NCBI GenBank assembly: GCA_947361355.1
Contig: CANAIR010000012.1
Coordinates: 1-49,252 of the forward strand
Source: an uncultured Clostridium sp.
Lineage (GTDB): Bacteria; Bacillota; Clostridia; TANB77; CAG-465
Direction: 5' to 3'
DNA length: 49,252 nucleotides
Shown piece after piece: positions 41,637 to 49,252 of this stretch (its first letter is position 1; each line of letters begins with the position of its first letter). The position numbers and the translations under genes were made by a program. The notes under the pieces are model-generated. The model was not told where the DNA came from and did not search any database. It saw only the letters and a program-made list of their open reading frames with translations.

Positions 41637-42209
41637 TTGTTAAGTAACACAATAATTGTAAAAGGAGTTGAAGAGGCTCTTTTCGAAGCAACTGAAAATT
41701 TTTTAAATTCACAAAACTGGAGGGATGACTACTTCAAATTAAAAGCTTTTTCTTTCATCTTTGCAAATGCTCTAGAAGAGCTACTAAAAAATGAAAGAAA
41801 AATAAAATCAAGGAACGAAGAAGAAATTAGAAAGAAATTTTTAAGCATTATCTCTTCTGAACTTGAAAAGCTTAATAACAACTATGAGTACAGAAAAGAC
41901 TTTGAAAATAAGCTTGATGATAAACTGTACATCATGCACATGAAGTCCAGAAAAATATCAAACAGTCCCCACATAAATTTTGTTTACTGGGCTTTAAAAA
42001 ATACGTCAAGGCTTTGCATGAGTCCTGACGGCGTTAATCTTTCTCTACAATTAGTAGGGTATAGATGGGTACTTAATAGTTATTTTGGCATAATTTTTTC
42101 TACAATTAATACTATAAAAAAGAAAAATTTAAGCTTAAAAGTTACCTATCTGTCTTTATTAAACAGTTTTGTAGATGAAATCCTTAATTGGAATTTCTAC
42201 TATAATTAA
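41637..42209 (+). CDS. Uncharacterised 190-residue protein
   Basis: TTG start 6 bases after AGGAGG; the ATG just before it (41632) leads straight to a stop. Mostly helical and charged in the first 100 residues, then SPHINFVYWALKNTSRLCMSPDGVNLSLQLVGYRWVLNSYF and a moderately hydrophobic end. No signal peptide, clear domain or known family. It has its own promoter and a shared bidirectional terminator. Confidence 0.55.
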   Translation: MLSNTIIVKGVEEALFEATENFLNSQNWRDDYFKLKAFSFIFANALEELLKNERKIKSRNEEEIRKKFLSIISSELEKLNNNYEYRKDFENKLDDKLYIMHMKSRKISNSPHINFVYWALKNTSRLCMSPDGVNLSLQLVGYRWVLNSYFGIIFSTINTIKKKNLSLKVTYLSLLNSFVDEILNWNFYYN

Positions 42210-42228
42210 TTTATCTTTTTCATATCTA

Positions 42229-42265
42229 AAAAAACTTAGGTGTTTTAATTAGCACCTAAGTTTTT
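42229..42265. terminator. Bidirectional terminator after rplL
   Basis: 13-bp stem AAAAACTTAGGTG/CACCTAAGTTTTT between the convergent genes. Confidence 0.9.
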
Positions 42266-42291
42266 CATTTATTATATTTAAAAAGTTTAAA

Positions 42292-42663
42292 TTAAGCCAT
42301 TTCAGCAGTTGCACCAGCAGCTTTTAAAGCTTCTACTAATTTTTCTGCTTCTTCTTTTGGCATATTTTCTTTTACAGTCTTTGGAGCTGAATCAACAACT
42401 TCTTTAGCTTCTTTTAATCCTAAACCAGTTGCTTCTCTAACTGCTTTTATAACAGCTATTTTAGTAGCACCAGCATCTTTTAATACAACATTAAATTCAG
42501 TTTTTTCGTCAGCTGCTGCTGCACCACCTGCTGCAGGTCCAGCTGCTACAACTGCTGCTGCTGCGCTTACTCCAAATTTTTCTTCAATTGCTTTTACTAA
42601 ATCAGCAAGTTCGATTACTGTTAATTTTTCAATTTCTTCTATTAATTTTTCGATTTTTTCCAT
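42292..42663 (-). CDS. rplL: Ribosomal protein L7/L12
   Basis: 123 residues. The N-terminal dimerisation part ([29 protein letters not shown]), Ala/Gly-rich hinge and C-terminal factor-binding domain ([23 protein letters not shown]) are complete. It forms the ribosomal stalk that recruits GTPases. SD AAGGAGG. Distal gene of the L10 operon. Confidence 0.98.
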   Translation of the reverse strand: MEKIEKLIEEIEKLTVIELADLVKAIEEKFGVSAAAAVVAAGPAAGGAAAADEKTEFNVVLKDAGATKIAVIKAVREATGLGLKEAKEVVDSAPKTVKENMPKEEAEKLVEALKAAGATAEMA

Positions 42664-42743
42664 TTTAAATTCCTCCTTAAAAATCTTATAACTTTTTTTA
42701 ATTTAATATATATTCATTTAATTTGAAAATTAAATAATTTAAC

Positions 42744-43244
42744 TTAAGCATTTTCTTCTTGTTTTTGCTTAGCTTGATCAAGAACTACTGCAAGATTACG
42801 TATATTTCCAAGTAATGCAGATGCAAGCATAGCATATAATGTATCCTTTGATGGTAAATTTGCAAGTTTTTTAACTTCTTTAACATCAATAACTTTCCCA
42901 TCCATTACACCACTTTTTATTTTATAAAAATCATGATCTTTTGCATAGTCATTAACTGCCTTTGCAGGTGTTACATAATCTTCATATCCTATTACAACTG
43001 CTGTTGGTCCTTCTAAAGTTTCTAATCCATCAATACCAGCTTCTTTAGCTGCATGTGAAATTATAGAATTTTTTACTACTGAATATTCATCTCCATTTTC
43101 TCTTATTGTACTACGTAATTTTGTATCATCTTCAACTGTAATTCCTCTATATTCAGTTAAAACAATCATTTTTGCTTTTTTAAATTTATCAGCAAGGATT
43201 TGTACTTGCTCTTTTTTCTTATCTAATATTTTTTGGCTTGGCAC
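42744..43244 (-). CDS. rplJ: Ribosomal protein L10
   Basis: 166 residues, GTG start behind AAGGAGGTG. MVLTEYRGITVEDDTKLR, NSIISHAAKEAGI and a C-terminal helix that holds L7/L12 dimers. With L12 it binds its own leader RNA (43255-43381) to repress translation. Normal length. Confidence 0.97.
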   Translation of the reverse strand: MPSQKILDKKKEQVQILADKFKKAKMIVLTEYRGITVEDDTKLRSTIRENGDEYSVVKNSIISHAAKEAGIDGLETLEGPTAVVIGYEDYVTPAKAVNDYAKDHDFYKIKSGVMDGKVIDVKEVKKLANLPSKDTLYAMLASALLGNIRNLAVVLDQAKQKQEENA

Positions 43245-43254
43245 TTTTTAGACA

Positions 43255-43381
43255 CCTCCTTATACAAAAAAGTTTTTGCCAGACACTACCGAAGAATTTA
43301 AGTGTCAAACAAAAACTTTATTTCCGTTCAATATTTAAATACCTCGGTAGGAATTATGGAGTAAAACTCCACCTACTGTCT
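43255..43381 (-). promoter_or_regulatory. Ribosomal protein L10 leader RNA
   Basis: The 130-base region between rplA and rplJ folds into several helices: GGTGGAGTTTTACTCC, CCTACCGAGG paired with the CTTCGGTAG further down, GACACT..AGTGTC, and GTTTTTG/CAAAAAC ahead of the SD. Position and the CCTACCGAGG-type element match the known L10 autoregulatory leader of Firmicutes. Confidence 0.8.
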
Positions 43382-44053
43382 TGGGTTTATTTTTATACCT
43401 GGTCCCATTGTTGTAGATACAGCAATAGATTTTAGGTAAGTTCCTTTAGCTGCTGCTGGTTTTGCCTTTACTATTGTTTCAAGTAAAGCATCATAGTTTT
43501 CTTTTAATTTTTCATATCCAAAAGATACTTTTCCTATTGGACAGTGAATAATATTAGTTTTATCTAATCTATATTCTATTTTACCAGCTTTAATTTCATT
43601 AACTGCTTTAACAACATCCATTGTTACAGTTCCAGATTTTGGATTAGGCATAAGACCTTTTGGTCCTAAAACTCTAGCAATTTTACCTAAACTTGCCATC
43701 ATATCTGGTGTAGCAACAATAACATCATATTCAAACCAATTTTCTTTTTGGATCTTTTCAATCATGTCATCATCACCAACAAAATCAGCACCTGCTTCTT
43801 TAGCTTGGTTTGCTTTTTCACCTTTTGCTAAAACTAAAACTTTTTTTGATTTACCAGTTCCGTTAGGAAGTACCATTACACCTCTAACTTGTTGGTCTGC
43901 TTGTTTAGAATCAACACCAAGTTTAATGTGCATTTCTAAAGTTTCATCGAATTTAACCTTTGAAGCACTTATAGCAAGCTCAATAGCCTCTTTAGAATCA
44001 TAAAGTTTACCTTTTTGTAATAATTTAGTTGCTTCTTCCATTCTTTTGCTCAT
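43373..44053 (-). CDS. rplA: Ribosomal protein L1
   Basis: 226 residues. [41 protein letters not shown] and [10 protein letters not shown] are L1 signatures. Binds 23S rRNA at the L1 stalk. SD GGAGGG. Follows rplK by about 50 bases. Confidence 0.98.
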   Translation of the reverse strand: MSKRMEEATKLLQKGKLYDSKEAIELAISASKVKFDETLEMHIKLGVDSKQADQQVRGVMVLPNGTGKSKKVLVLAKGEKANQAKEAGADFVGDDDMIEKIQKENWFEYDVIVATPDMMASLGKIARVLGPKGLMPNPKSGTVTMDVVKAVNEIKAGKIEYRLDKTNIIHCPIGKVSFGYEKLKENYDALLETIVKAKPAAAKGTYLKSIAVSTTMGPGIKINPRQ

Positions 44054-44102
44054 TTTCTTTTTTCCCTCCTTTGGTTTTAACGAATATTTTAGTATTCTCC
44101 CA

Positions 44103-44534
44103 CTAATTATCTATAACTTCAATCCCCATTGATCTAGCTGTACCTTTTATAATAGATACTGCAGATTCTAGTGATGATGCGTTTAGATCTTTCATTTTTA
44201 TTTTTGCAATTTCTTCTACTTGAGCTATTGTAACTTTTCCAACTTTTTCTTTATGTGGTTTGCCAGATGCTTTTTCAATTTTTGCAGCTTGTTTTAATAA
44301 AACTGCAGCAGGTGGTGTTTTTAACACATATTCAAATGTTTTGTCAGCATATACAGTAAGAACGACCGGAAATACCATTCCAGCATCTTTAGCTGTTTTT
44401 TCATTAAAGTCTTTACAAAATTGCATTATATTTATACCAGTTGGTCCAAGTGCAGGTCCTACTGGTGGTGCTGGATTAGCTTTACCAGCTTGAATTTGTA
44501 GTTTTACTACATGAGTTACCTTTTTCTCTGCCAT
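44103..44534 (-). CDS. rplK: Ribosomal protein L11
   Basis: 143 residues from [13 protein letters not shown]; two ATGs in tandem follow AAGGAGG, and the second gives the family N terminus. [23 protein letters not shown] and [10 protein letters not shown] are L11 signatures. Part of the GTPase-associated centre. Confidence 0.97.
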   Translation of the reverse strand: MAEKKVTHVVKLQIQAGKANPAPPVGPALGPTGINIMQFCKDFNEKTAKDAGMVFPVVLTVYADKTFEYVLKTPPAAVLLKQAAKIEKASGKPHKEKVGKVTIAQVEEIAKIKMKDLNASSLESAVSIIKGTARSMGIEVIDN

Positions 44535-44582
44535 CATTTTCACCTCCTTAAAATAGGATTATATATTTTTTTTTATTGCATA

Positions 44583-45116
44583 CTAAATTTTTTGAACTTG
44601 ATCAAATTCTAAATCGACTGTTGTTTCTCTACCAAACATAGATACTTTAACTTTTACTCTTCTTTTATCTTTAAAAATTTCTTCAATAGTTGCTGGGTAA
44701 TTATAGAATGGTTCAGTTGTTATCCTAACACTGTCGCCAACTTCAAAATCAACATTTACAATTTCATCAATACCAAGACTTTGCATTTCTTTTTCAGTAA
44801 GAGGTAATGGCTTATCGCCCACTCCTACGAAATTAAAAACACCTTTTATATTCTTTACTACATACCATGTTTCATCAGTCATTATCATTTTAACTAAAAC
44901 ATAGCCTGGAAAAACTTTTTTTATAGATGTTTTTTGCTTACCATCCTTTATTTCAATTTCTTCTTCCATAGGAATTATAATTTCTGAAATTTTATCTTTT
45001 AATCCCCTATTTTCAACTATTTTTTCAAGTGTTGCTTTAACTTTATTCTCATAGCCAGAATAAGTATAAACAACATACCAATGTGACAAGTCTGTATTGT
45101 TTTTTTCTTCACCCAC
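44583..45116 (-). CDS. nusG: Transcription antitermination factor NusG
   Basis: 177 residues, GTG start behind AAGGAGCTG. NGN domain (HWYVVYTYSGYENKVKATLEK), VFPGYVLVKM and a C-terminal KOW domain (VGDSVRITTEPFYNYPATIEEI). Couples transcription with translation or Rho. Between secE and rplK, the conserved order. Confidence 0.97.
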   Translation of the reverse strand: MGEEKNNTDLSHWYVVYTYSGYENKVKATLEKIVENRGLKDKISEIIIPMEEEIEIKDGKQKTSIKKVFPGYVLVKMIMTDETWYVVKNIKGVFNFVGVGDKPLPLTEKEMQSLGIDEIVNVDFEVGDSVRITTEPFYNYPATIEEIFKDKRRVKVKVSMFGRETTVDLEFDQVQKI

Positions 45117-45140
45117 AACTATCAGCTCCTTACTTAAATT

Positions 45141-45338
45141 TTAACCAATTTTTGTTCTAATAAAGTCCCATAATTTTCCATCACAAAATTCCAGGATCAT
45201 ATCAAATCCAAGAACTATAACAGAAAAAGCGATTACTAATCCAATTACTAAAACTGTATTATTAATAAGTTGATTTTTAGTAGGCCAAACTACTTTTTTT
45301 AGTTCTGCTTTTACTCCTTTAAAAAATCCCTTTGCCAT
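45141..45338 (-). CDS. secE: Preprotein translocase subunit SecE
   Basis: 65 residues from ATG 45338. GVKAELKKVVWPTKNQLINNTVLVIG is the amphipathic/TM signature; one membrane helix follows. Essential SecYEG subunit. Directly before nusG; SD AGGAGTTG. Confidence 0.95.
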   Translation of the reverse strand: MAKGFFKGVKAELKKVVWPTKNQLINNTVLVIGLVIAFSVIVLGFDMILEFCDGKLWDFIRTKIG

Positions 45339-45354
45339 TTTAGTCAACTCCTAA

Positions 45355-45504
45355 CTATTTTGTTTCTTTGTGAATTGTATGTTTACCACAGAATTTACAA
45401 AGTTTTTTCATCTCGATTCTATCTGGATTGTTTCTTTTATTTTTTGCTGTTTCATAATTTCTTTGTTTACATTCTGTACATGCTAATGTTATATTTTCTC
45501 TCAT
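45355..45504 (-). CDS. rpmG: Ribosomal protein L33 (zinc form)
   Basis: 49 residues, [24 protein letters not shown]..., with CTEC and CKFC zinc knuckles (residues 9-12 and 36-39). This is the C+ type used when zinc is plentiful. SD GGAGGTG. The first gene of the secE-nusG-rpl block. Sixteen bases separate it from secE. Confidence 0.95.
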   Translation of the reverse strand: MRENITLACTECKQRNYETAKNKRNNPDRIEMKKLCKFCGKHTIHKETK

Positions 45505-45642
45505 TTAAAAACACCTCCACGCTATTTCCAATCATGTATGCTAACTAATTTTACCATATACATAAAAAAAAGTCAAGGTATATCCACTCTTTTATTACAT
45601 AATTTTCAAAATAAACTTTCTTTATGAAAATTTCTAATTATT

Positions 45643-46503
45643 TTACATCATTCCTTCACGCATATTATAAAATAAATGTTGTTGAATTATTCCAGCATCT
45701 TGTCCAAATTTTTCATCAGCATATTTTAGTATTTCTTTTTTACTCATTGCACCTTTTGCTTCTTTAAAATATAATACAGACATAACACGCTCTACCCATA
45801 CATCTATTGGAAAAACTTCTTGTCTATTACAAGCAAATAACAATATACAATCAGCTACTTTTGGGCCAACTCCTTTAAATGTTAAAAGAAGTTTTCTTAA
45901 CTGCTCGGTTGACATATCGTTAATTTTGCTAAATTCAATTTTACCATCTAACACTTCTTTTACAGTACTAAATATATAACTATCTCTAAATCCAACTCCA
46001 CACGCCCTATATTCATCTTTTGTAACTTCTTTTAACTCTTGTGGTGTTGGAAATAAATAATACTCATTTCCTTCAAATATTACTTTTTTACCATACCTCT
46101 TTGATATTTCATTAACTGATTTTGAAATTCTTGGTATATTATTATTAGCAGAAATTATATATGAAATTAATGTTTCAAAAAAGTCTTGATTTAAATGTCT
46201 AATGCCAGAAGTATTTTTAACAGCTTTATTTACATTTTTATCAATATTTAATATTCTTTTTTCTATACTATAATAGTCTTTTTCTAAATCGAAATATTTC
46301 TTTACTACTTGCTCTAAATTATCATAACTACTACTTTTTACATATAATGTATCACAAACTTGTCTTACTTTTAATACTCTATCTGATATCACTCCAATAT
46401 AAGTATCTTTTTCATATAAGTCCTTTTTCCATCTAAAACATTGTCCGCATTCTAATGTGTATTTCAAATTAAAACATTCTACTTTTATTTCTAATTCTTT
46501 CAT
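45643..46503 (-). CDS. ogg: 8-oxoguanine DNA glycosylase (OGG1 type)
   Basis: 286 residues. N-terminal OGG domain (YTLECGQCFRWKK), then HhH-GPD domain: FFETLISYIISANNNIPRI, LLLTFKGVGPKVADCILLF (hairpin with the catalytic Lys) and FPIDVWVERVM with the catalytic Asp. Removes 8-oxoG from DNA. SD AGAGGAGAA. Lies 4 bases after mscL, probably co-transcribed. Full length. Confidence 0.93.
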   Translation of the reverse strand: MKELEIKVECFNLKYTLECGQCFRWKKDLYEKDTYIGVISDRVLKVRQVCDTLYVKSSSYDNLEQVVKKYFDLEKDYYSIEKRILNIDKNVNKAVKNTSGIRHLNQDFFETLISYIISANNNIPRISKSVNEISKRYGKKVIFEGNEYYLFPTPQELKEVTKDEYRACGVGFRDSYIFSTVKEVLDGKIEFSKINDMSTEQLRKLLLTFKGVGPKVADCILLFACNRQEVFPIDVWVERVMSVLYFKEAKGAMSKKEILKYADEKFGQDAGIIQQHLFYNMREGMM

Positions 46504-46507
46504 TAAA

Positions 46508-47035
46508 TTAATTCTCCTCTTTTAAATCACTAGTACAATATGCACACTTTATTGCTTTTTTAGGTATTTTACTAAGACAAAATTTACATACTTTTGTCTC
46601 CTCTTCTTTTTGAACTATTTCATCTACCACATTTTTCTTTTTTATTTTTCCTATATATTTTACAACTAAAAATAATAAAAATGATACAATAAAAAAATTA
46701 AGAAGTGCATTTAGCAAAGCCCCATAATTCCAAACTAAAGCTCCAGCTTCTTCTGCTTTTGCCAATGAATCATAATGTATCCCTGAAAGTGAAATAAATA
46801 ACTTTGATAAGTCAACTTTATTTGTAAAAAAGCTAAGTAGTGGGGTTATTGTTGTATTAACAAGAGCAGTTATTATACTTGTAAAAGCACTGCCTATTAC
46901 CATACCAATTGCTAAATCTACTATATTTCCTTTTACAGCAAAGCTTTTATACTCATCCATTGTTTTTTTCATATTCTTTTTTGCTTTTTTAGTTTTTTCT
47001 TTTATTTCCATATCTATTTTTTCAGATTTTTTCAT
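46508..47035 (-). CDS. mscL: Large-conductance mechanosensitive channel MscL with zinc-ribbon tail
   Basis: 175 residues from ATG 47035 behind GGTGGTG. After a ~30-residue Lys-rich N-terminal extension comes the MscL core: FAVKGNIVDLAIGMVIGSAFTSIITALVNTTITPLLSF (TM1) and ALLNALLNFFIVSFLLFLVV (TM2). The C terminus ends in a four-cysteine ribbon (CKFC ... CAYC), not the usual helical bundle alone. Releases osmolytes under hypo-osmotic shock. Confidence 0.92.
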   Translation of the reverse strand: MKKSEKIDMEIKEKTKKAKKNMKKTMDEYKSFAVKGNIVDLAIGMVIGSAFTSIITALVNTTITPLLSFFTNKVDLSKLFISLSGIHYDSLAKAEEAGALVWNYGALLNALLNFFIVSFLLFLVVKYIGKIKKKNVVDEIVQKEEETKVCKFCLSKIPKKAIKCAYCTSDLKEEN

Positions 47036-47169
47036 TTTACACCACCAATAGCATTTTTGCATTCTAATACATTTATTTATACTTTATTATATCATTTTAT
47101 TGTTTTTTTTCAACAATAATTTAAATATTAATTAACTTTTATGATTAAAAATATAATATATTAAACAGC

Positions 47170-47212
47170 AAAAAAATAACTAAAGTAATAATTAAACTTT
47201 AGTTATTTTTTT
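47170..47212 (-). terminator. Terminator of the 306-residue gene
   Basis: 15-bp stem AAAAAAATAACTAAAG/CTTTAGTTATTTTTTT. Confidence 0.85.
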
Positions 47213-47220
47213 ATATAATT

Positions 47221-48141
47221 TTAATTTATAAACATTTCCCTATGCTCAATTAATCTATAATCACTTCCATCAGGTTGTAAAAAATTAAATCTTCCATCAA
47301 GCGTCCTATCATGCTTTTCAACTTCATATTTATTTTTTCCAATTCCAGAGCAAGCATAATTATAAACATATAAAATAAATTTATCAATATCTTTTGCTTC
47401 TTTTTCAGAAAGAAACTCAATTTTTTGTGTTTTAGGTTCTTCCATTCCATATTCAAATACATCCCTAAAGCCACGTACAAATCCAATGTCATCTTCCCAC
47501 ATATTAATAATACCTACATTATAGTTACCATCTACTGTTGCAAAAACTATTGGATGTTCTTCACCACAGTAACCTTCTTTTTGCTTAAGACTTCCTGTTG
47601 CAAGTATCTTTGCCTCGTTATAGGTATACTCACCTTGCAATTTACAATCCATATCTAAAATTCTAGGTTCTTTAATTTCTTTAGCCTTGTACCTAGTATC
47701 ATAAATATAGTTTAAATCTTTTATAGGGGCTTCTTTTGCTACTTCTTCTATGCCATCCAACCCATAAACAGTATAATTTCTTATATTTTTTGCTTCTTCA
47801 TCTGTATAAGAATTAAAATAATATTCATCTCTACAAGAAGGTCTACCATAATCAGATACATTATATTCAAAATATCCACTTCTTTTAGCTTTTATTGGAT
47901 TTGGAATTCCAATAAAAGCTATTGGTCCAAGTTCTTTACAATAACCAAATCCACAAGAATATGTTGTAAGTTCATTTAGAAATATTACTTCATTATATGA
48001 ATATGTTCCAGCTAACAAATAAGTGTTACAACCAGTTGTATCATTTGCTCTAATAAACGTACGATTTTTTATTTTTTCAATTTGCATATCCCGATTTTGA
48101 TATGCTTTTAAAATTAGCTTACTTAATATTTTTCCAAACAT
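47221..48141 (-). CDS. Uncharacterised protein, paralog of the 26315 gene
   Basis: 306 residues, cytosolic by composition. Two related halves: TYSYNEVIFLNEL...GPIAFIGIPNP near residue 50 and EYTYNEAKILATGSL...HPIVFATVDGNYNVGIIN near residue 170. Then GFVRGFRDVFEYGMEEPKTQKIEFL and HDRTLDGRFNFLQ..RLIEHREMFIN align with the paralog. Several cysteines are not shared. Function unknown. SD AAAGGAG. Confidence 0.6.
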   Translation of the reverse strand: MFGKILSKLILKAYQNRDMQIEKIKNRTFIRANDTTGCNTYLLAGTYSYNEVIFLNELTTYSCGFGYCKELGPIAFIGIPNPIKAKRSGYFEYNVSDYGRPSCRDEYYFNSYTDEEAKNIRNYTVYGLDGIEEVAKEAPIKDLNYIYDTRYKAKEIKEPRILDMDCKLQGEYTYNEAKILATGSLKQKEGYCGEEHPIVFATVDGNYNVGIINMWEDDIGFVRGFRDVFEYGMEEPKTQKIEFLSEKEAKDIDKFILYVYNYACSGIGKNKYEVEKHDRTLDGRFNFLQPDGSDYRLIEHREMFIN

Positions 48142-48216
48142 ATACTTTTTTCTCCTTTTTGATTTTATTTATTAATATAATAAAGTATTTCTAATATTAA
48201 AAATACATATTAAAAT

Positions 48217-48744
48217 TTAACCCCATGTACTAAAATCAATATAAAATGGGCAATAACGTAAAATCATATGAATTGATTGAGTTGCACTTTTTCTATTTCC
48301 AGAAAAAGTTTTCTTTGATATGGCAAAAAATTCTTTTCTATATTCAAGTTCCTCATACAAATTTACTTTTTTTCCATCAGGGAAAAATACATTATATAAT
48401 TCAAAATTTTCTTTTATTTCCTCAATATTTTTTAGTAATATAACACAACTAAAAGCAGTTGGAATAAATTTATATATTCTACATTTATTACTAAAATCTC
48501 TAAAAATAACAAATGCTTCTTTAAAAGGATCCATATTATATATATTTTTTTCTTTTGAATCCTGAATTACAAAAATAAAATTATTTGGATTTTCTTTAAG
48601 CTTATATAAATCATAATAATTAAGATTTTTTCCAATTGCTTTATTCTTACAATCAAGTTCACCATAGTTTGCAACTATAAAGCCATACTCTTCTTTAGAC
48701 ATATATACTTTTGGTACAACATCCCGTATCTTTCTTTTAAACAT
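48217..48744 (-). CDS. Uncharacterised 175-residue protein
   Basis: From ATG 48744 (MFKRKIRDVVPKVYMSKEEYG) behind GGGAGG. Soluble, beta-rich look with YDLYKLKENPNNFIFVIQDS and PFKEAFVIFRDFSN. A Cys-containing C terminus ends FYIDFSTWG. No family recognised. Sits just before the 306-residue gene and could be in the same transcript. Confidence 0.5.
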   Translation of the reverse strand: MFKRKIRDVVPKVYMSKEEYGFIVANYGELDCKNKAIGKNLNYYDLYKLKENPNNFIFVIQDSKEKNIYNMDPFKEAFVIFRDFSNKCRIYKFIPTAFSCVILLKNIEEIKENFELYNVFFPDGKKVNLYEELEYRKEFFAISKKTFSGNRKSATQSIHMILRYCPFYIDFSTWG

Positions 48745-48986
48745 TTTTATACCTCCCATTAAAATATTAATTTTAACTATTACTTTTTTATGTAGTTATT
48801 ATAACACTATTTTTCTTTATTTGCAAGTATTTTTATAATTTATAAAATACTACTAAAACTTTTAGTATAAAGATTTTATTATAATAAAAAAGATAAATTA
48901 ACTATTTTCTTTATCAACAAATCCATACACTAATATTATTTTATAATTTTCTAAATAGTAAAATTAATTAAAAATATACTATTTTG
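48745..48986. other. Gene-free AT-rich gap
   Basis: Nothing recognised beyond divergent promoter-like AT-rich sequence between the 48217 gene and the tRNA gene. Confidence 0.5.
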
Positions 48987-49015
48987 TTGTTTTTTATAAC
49001 ATTTAATGTTATAAT
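48987..49015 (+). promoter_or_regulatory. Promoter of tRNA-Gly
   Basis: TTGTTT (48987-48992), 17-base spacer, TATAAT (49010-49015). The spacer carries the palindrome ATAACATT.AATGTTAT. Confidence 0.6.
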
Positions 49016-49037
49016 ATATTTATTAAATTAATTATAT

Positions 49038-49111
<74 letters not shown>

Positions 49112-49131
49112 ATTGAAAACAACTTACGGAC

Positions 49132-49157
49132 TAATAAAAGTTTGTGACTTTTTATTA
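49132..49157 (+). terminator. Possible terminator after tRNA-Gly
   Basis: TAATAAAAGT and ACTTTTTATTA pair with one bulge. The T run is inside the stem, so it is weak. Confidence 0.4.
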
Positions 49158-49171
49158 TATATATAAGGCTT

Positions 49172-49203
49172 AAAGTTCTCTTTCTAGGAAGGAGGACTTT
49201 TTT
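49172..49203 (+). promoter_or_regulatory. Terminator-like hairpin containing the ribosome binding site
   Basis: 13-bp stem: 49172-49184 pairs with 49188-49200 (two G-T pairs, TAG loop), followed by T to 49203. The right arm contains AGGAGG (49190-49195), 9 bases before the ATG at 49205. If folded it would hide the ribosome binding site and could end transcription. Likely a control element for the next gene. Confidence 0.7.
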
Positions 49204-49204
49204 G

Positions 49205-49252
49205 ATGTTGGAATTTAAAACTATCGAAACATTAAAGCCAAATAAAGAAATT
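49205..49252 (+). CDS. Start of a gene cut by the window edge
   Basis: Sixteen codons, MLEFKTIETLKPNKEI, behind AGGAGG. The beginning resembles DUF2156-type (lysyl-phosphatidylglycerol-synthase C-domain-like) proteins, but it is too short to name. Confidence 0.55.
   Translation, partial: MLEFKTIETLKPNKEI

Noticed and set aside
49112-49204. T-box riboswitch for a glycine-related gene
   Set aside because: No specifier loop or T-box sequence (GGGTGG-type) is visible; the leader is too short.

Overview
The window is a very AT-rich chromosomal stretch from a low-GC Gram-positive bacterium, most likely an anaerobic, gut-type member of the Clostridia. The clues are the housekeeping set (DisA/RadA/CarD, TsaE-TsaB-RimI, the secE-nusG-rplK-rplA-rplJ-rplL block with an L10 leader RNA), AGGAGG-type ribosome binding sites, a family of GITLL-type prepilin-like proteins, and a Tn4451-type mobilizable element. 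The sequence does not allow a species name.

Layout. 1-4700: 5' leader of a gene that lies outside the window, then pgeF and addA (all minus strand). 4771-5297: a repeat-rich gap. 5304-6652: the 3' part of a prepilin-like/C-lectin-fold (FGE-sulfatase) gene. 6644-19727: a 13.1-kb integrated element carrying a frameshifted large serine recombinase, HTH proteins, cargo (DUF6076, DUF4428-SHOCT, TM2/PH-like), a row of small Xis-like DNA-binding proteins, an XRE repressor, a MobV relaxase with an oriT-like region, a DUF1016 nuclease between two palindromes, and TnpV. 19651-19833: the 5' part of the same prepilin-like gene. 20051-26105: four more prepilin-like genes, one with a C-lectin-fold tail. 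26315-31341: an uncharacterised paralog, tsaE-tsaB-rimI, an Rpn-type nuclease with a tandem-repeat tail, and a dead prepilin copy. 31660-49252: Lon-like protease, HAD phosphatase, murE, carD, disA-radA, ssrA (tmRNA), ribosomal protein/secE/nusG genes, ogg, mscL, a second copy of the uncharacterised family, tRNA-Gly(UCC), and the start of one more gene.

The most interesting system is the prepilin-like locus. (1) The element has interrupted one gene inside its transmembrane segment. Joining the two parts across a 9-bp direct repeat restores a single 484-residue reading frame exactly. (2) The 5' leader of that gene contains a small ORF with its own ribosome binding site and an internal CA-dinucleotide run. 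Two copies in the window differ by one unit (13 versus 12). In only one of three repeat phases does the small ORF run into a 15-bp hairpin ahead of the prepilin gene, which makes it a candidate phase-variation switch. (3) The two C-lectin-fold tails are nearly identical except in their last ~45 residues, the place where diversity-generating retroelements act in this fold. (4) A 20-24 bp motif recurs four times, once inverted, exactly at breakpoints of broken prepilin copies. Together these suggest a surface-displayed, variable binding system that switches and rearranges. This interpretation is inference; the sequence relationships behind it are directly visible.
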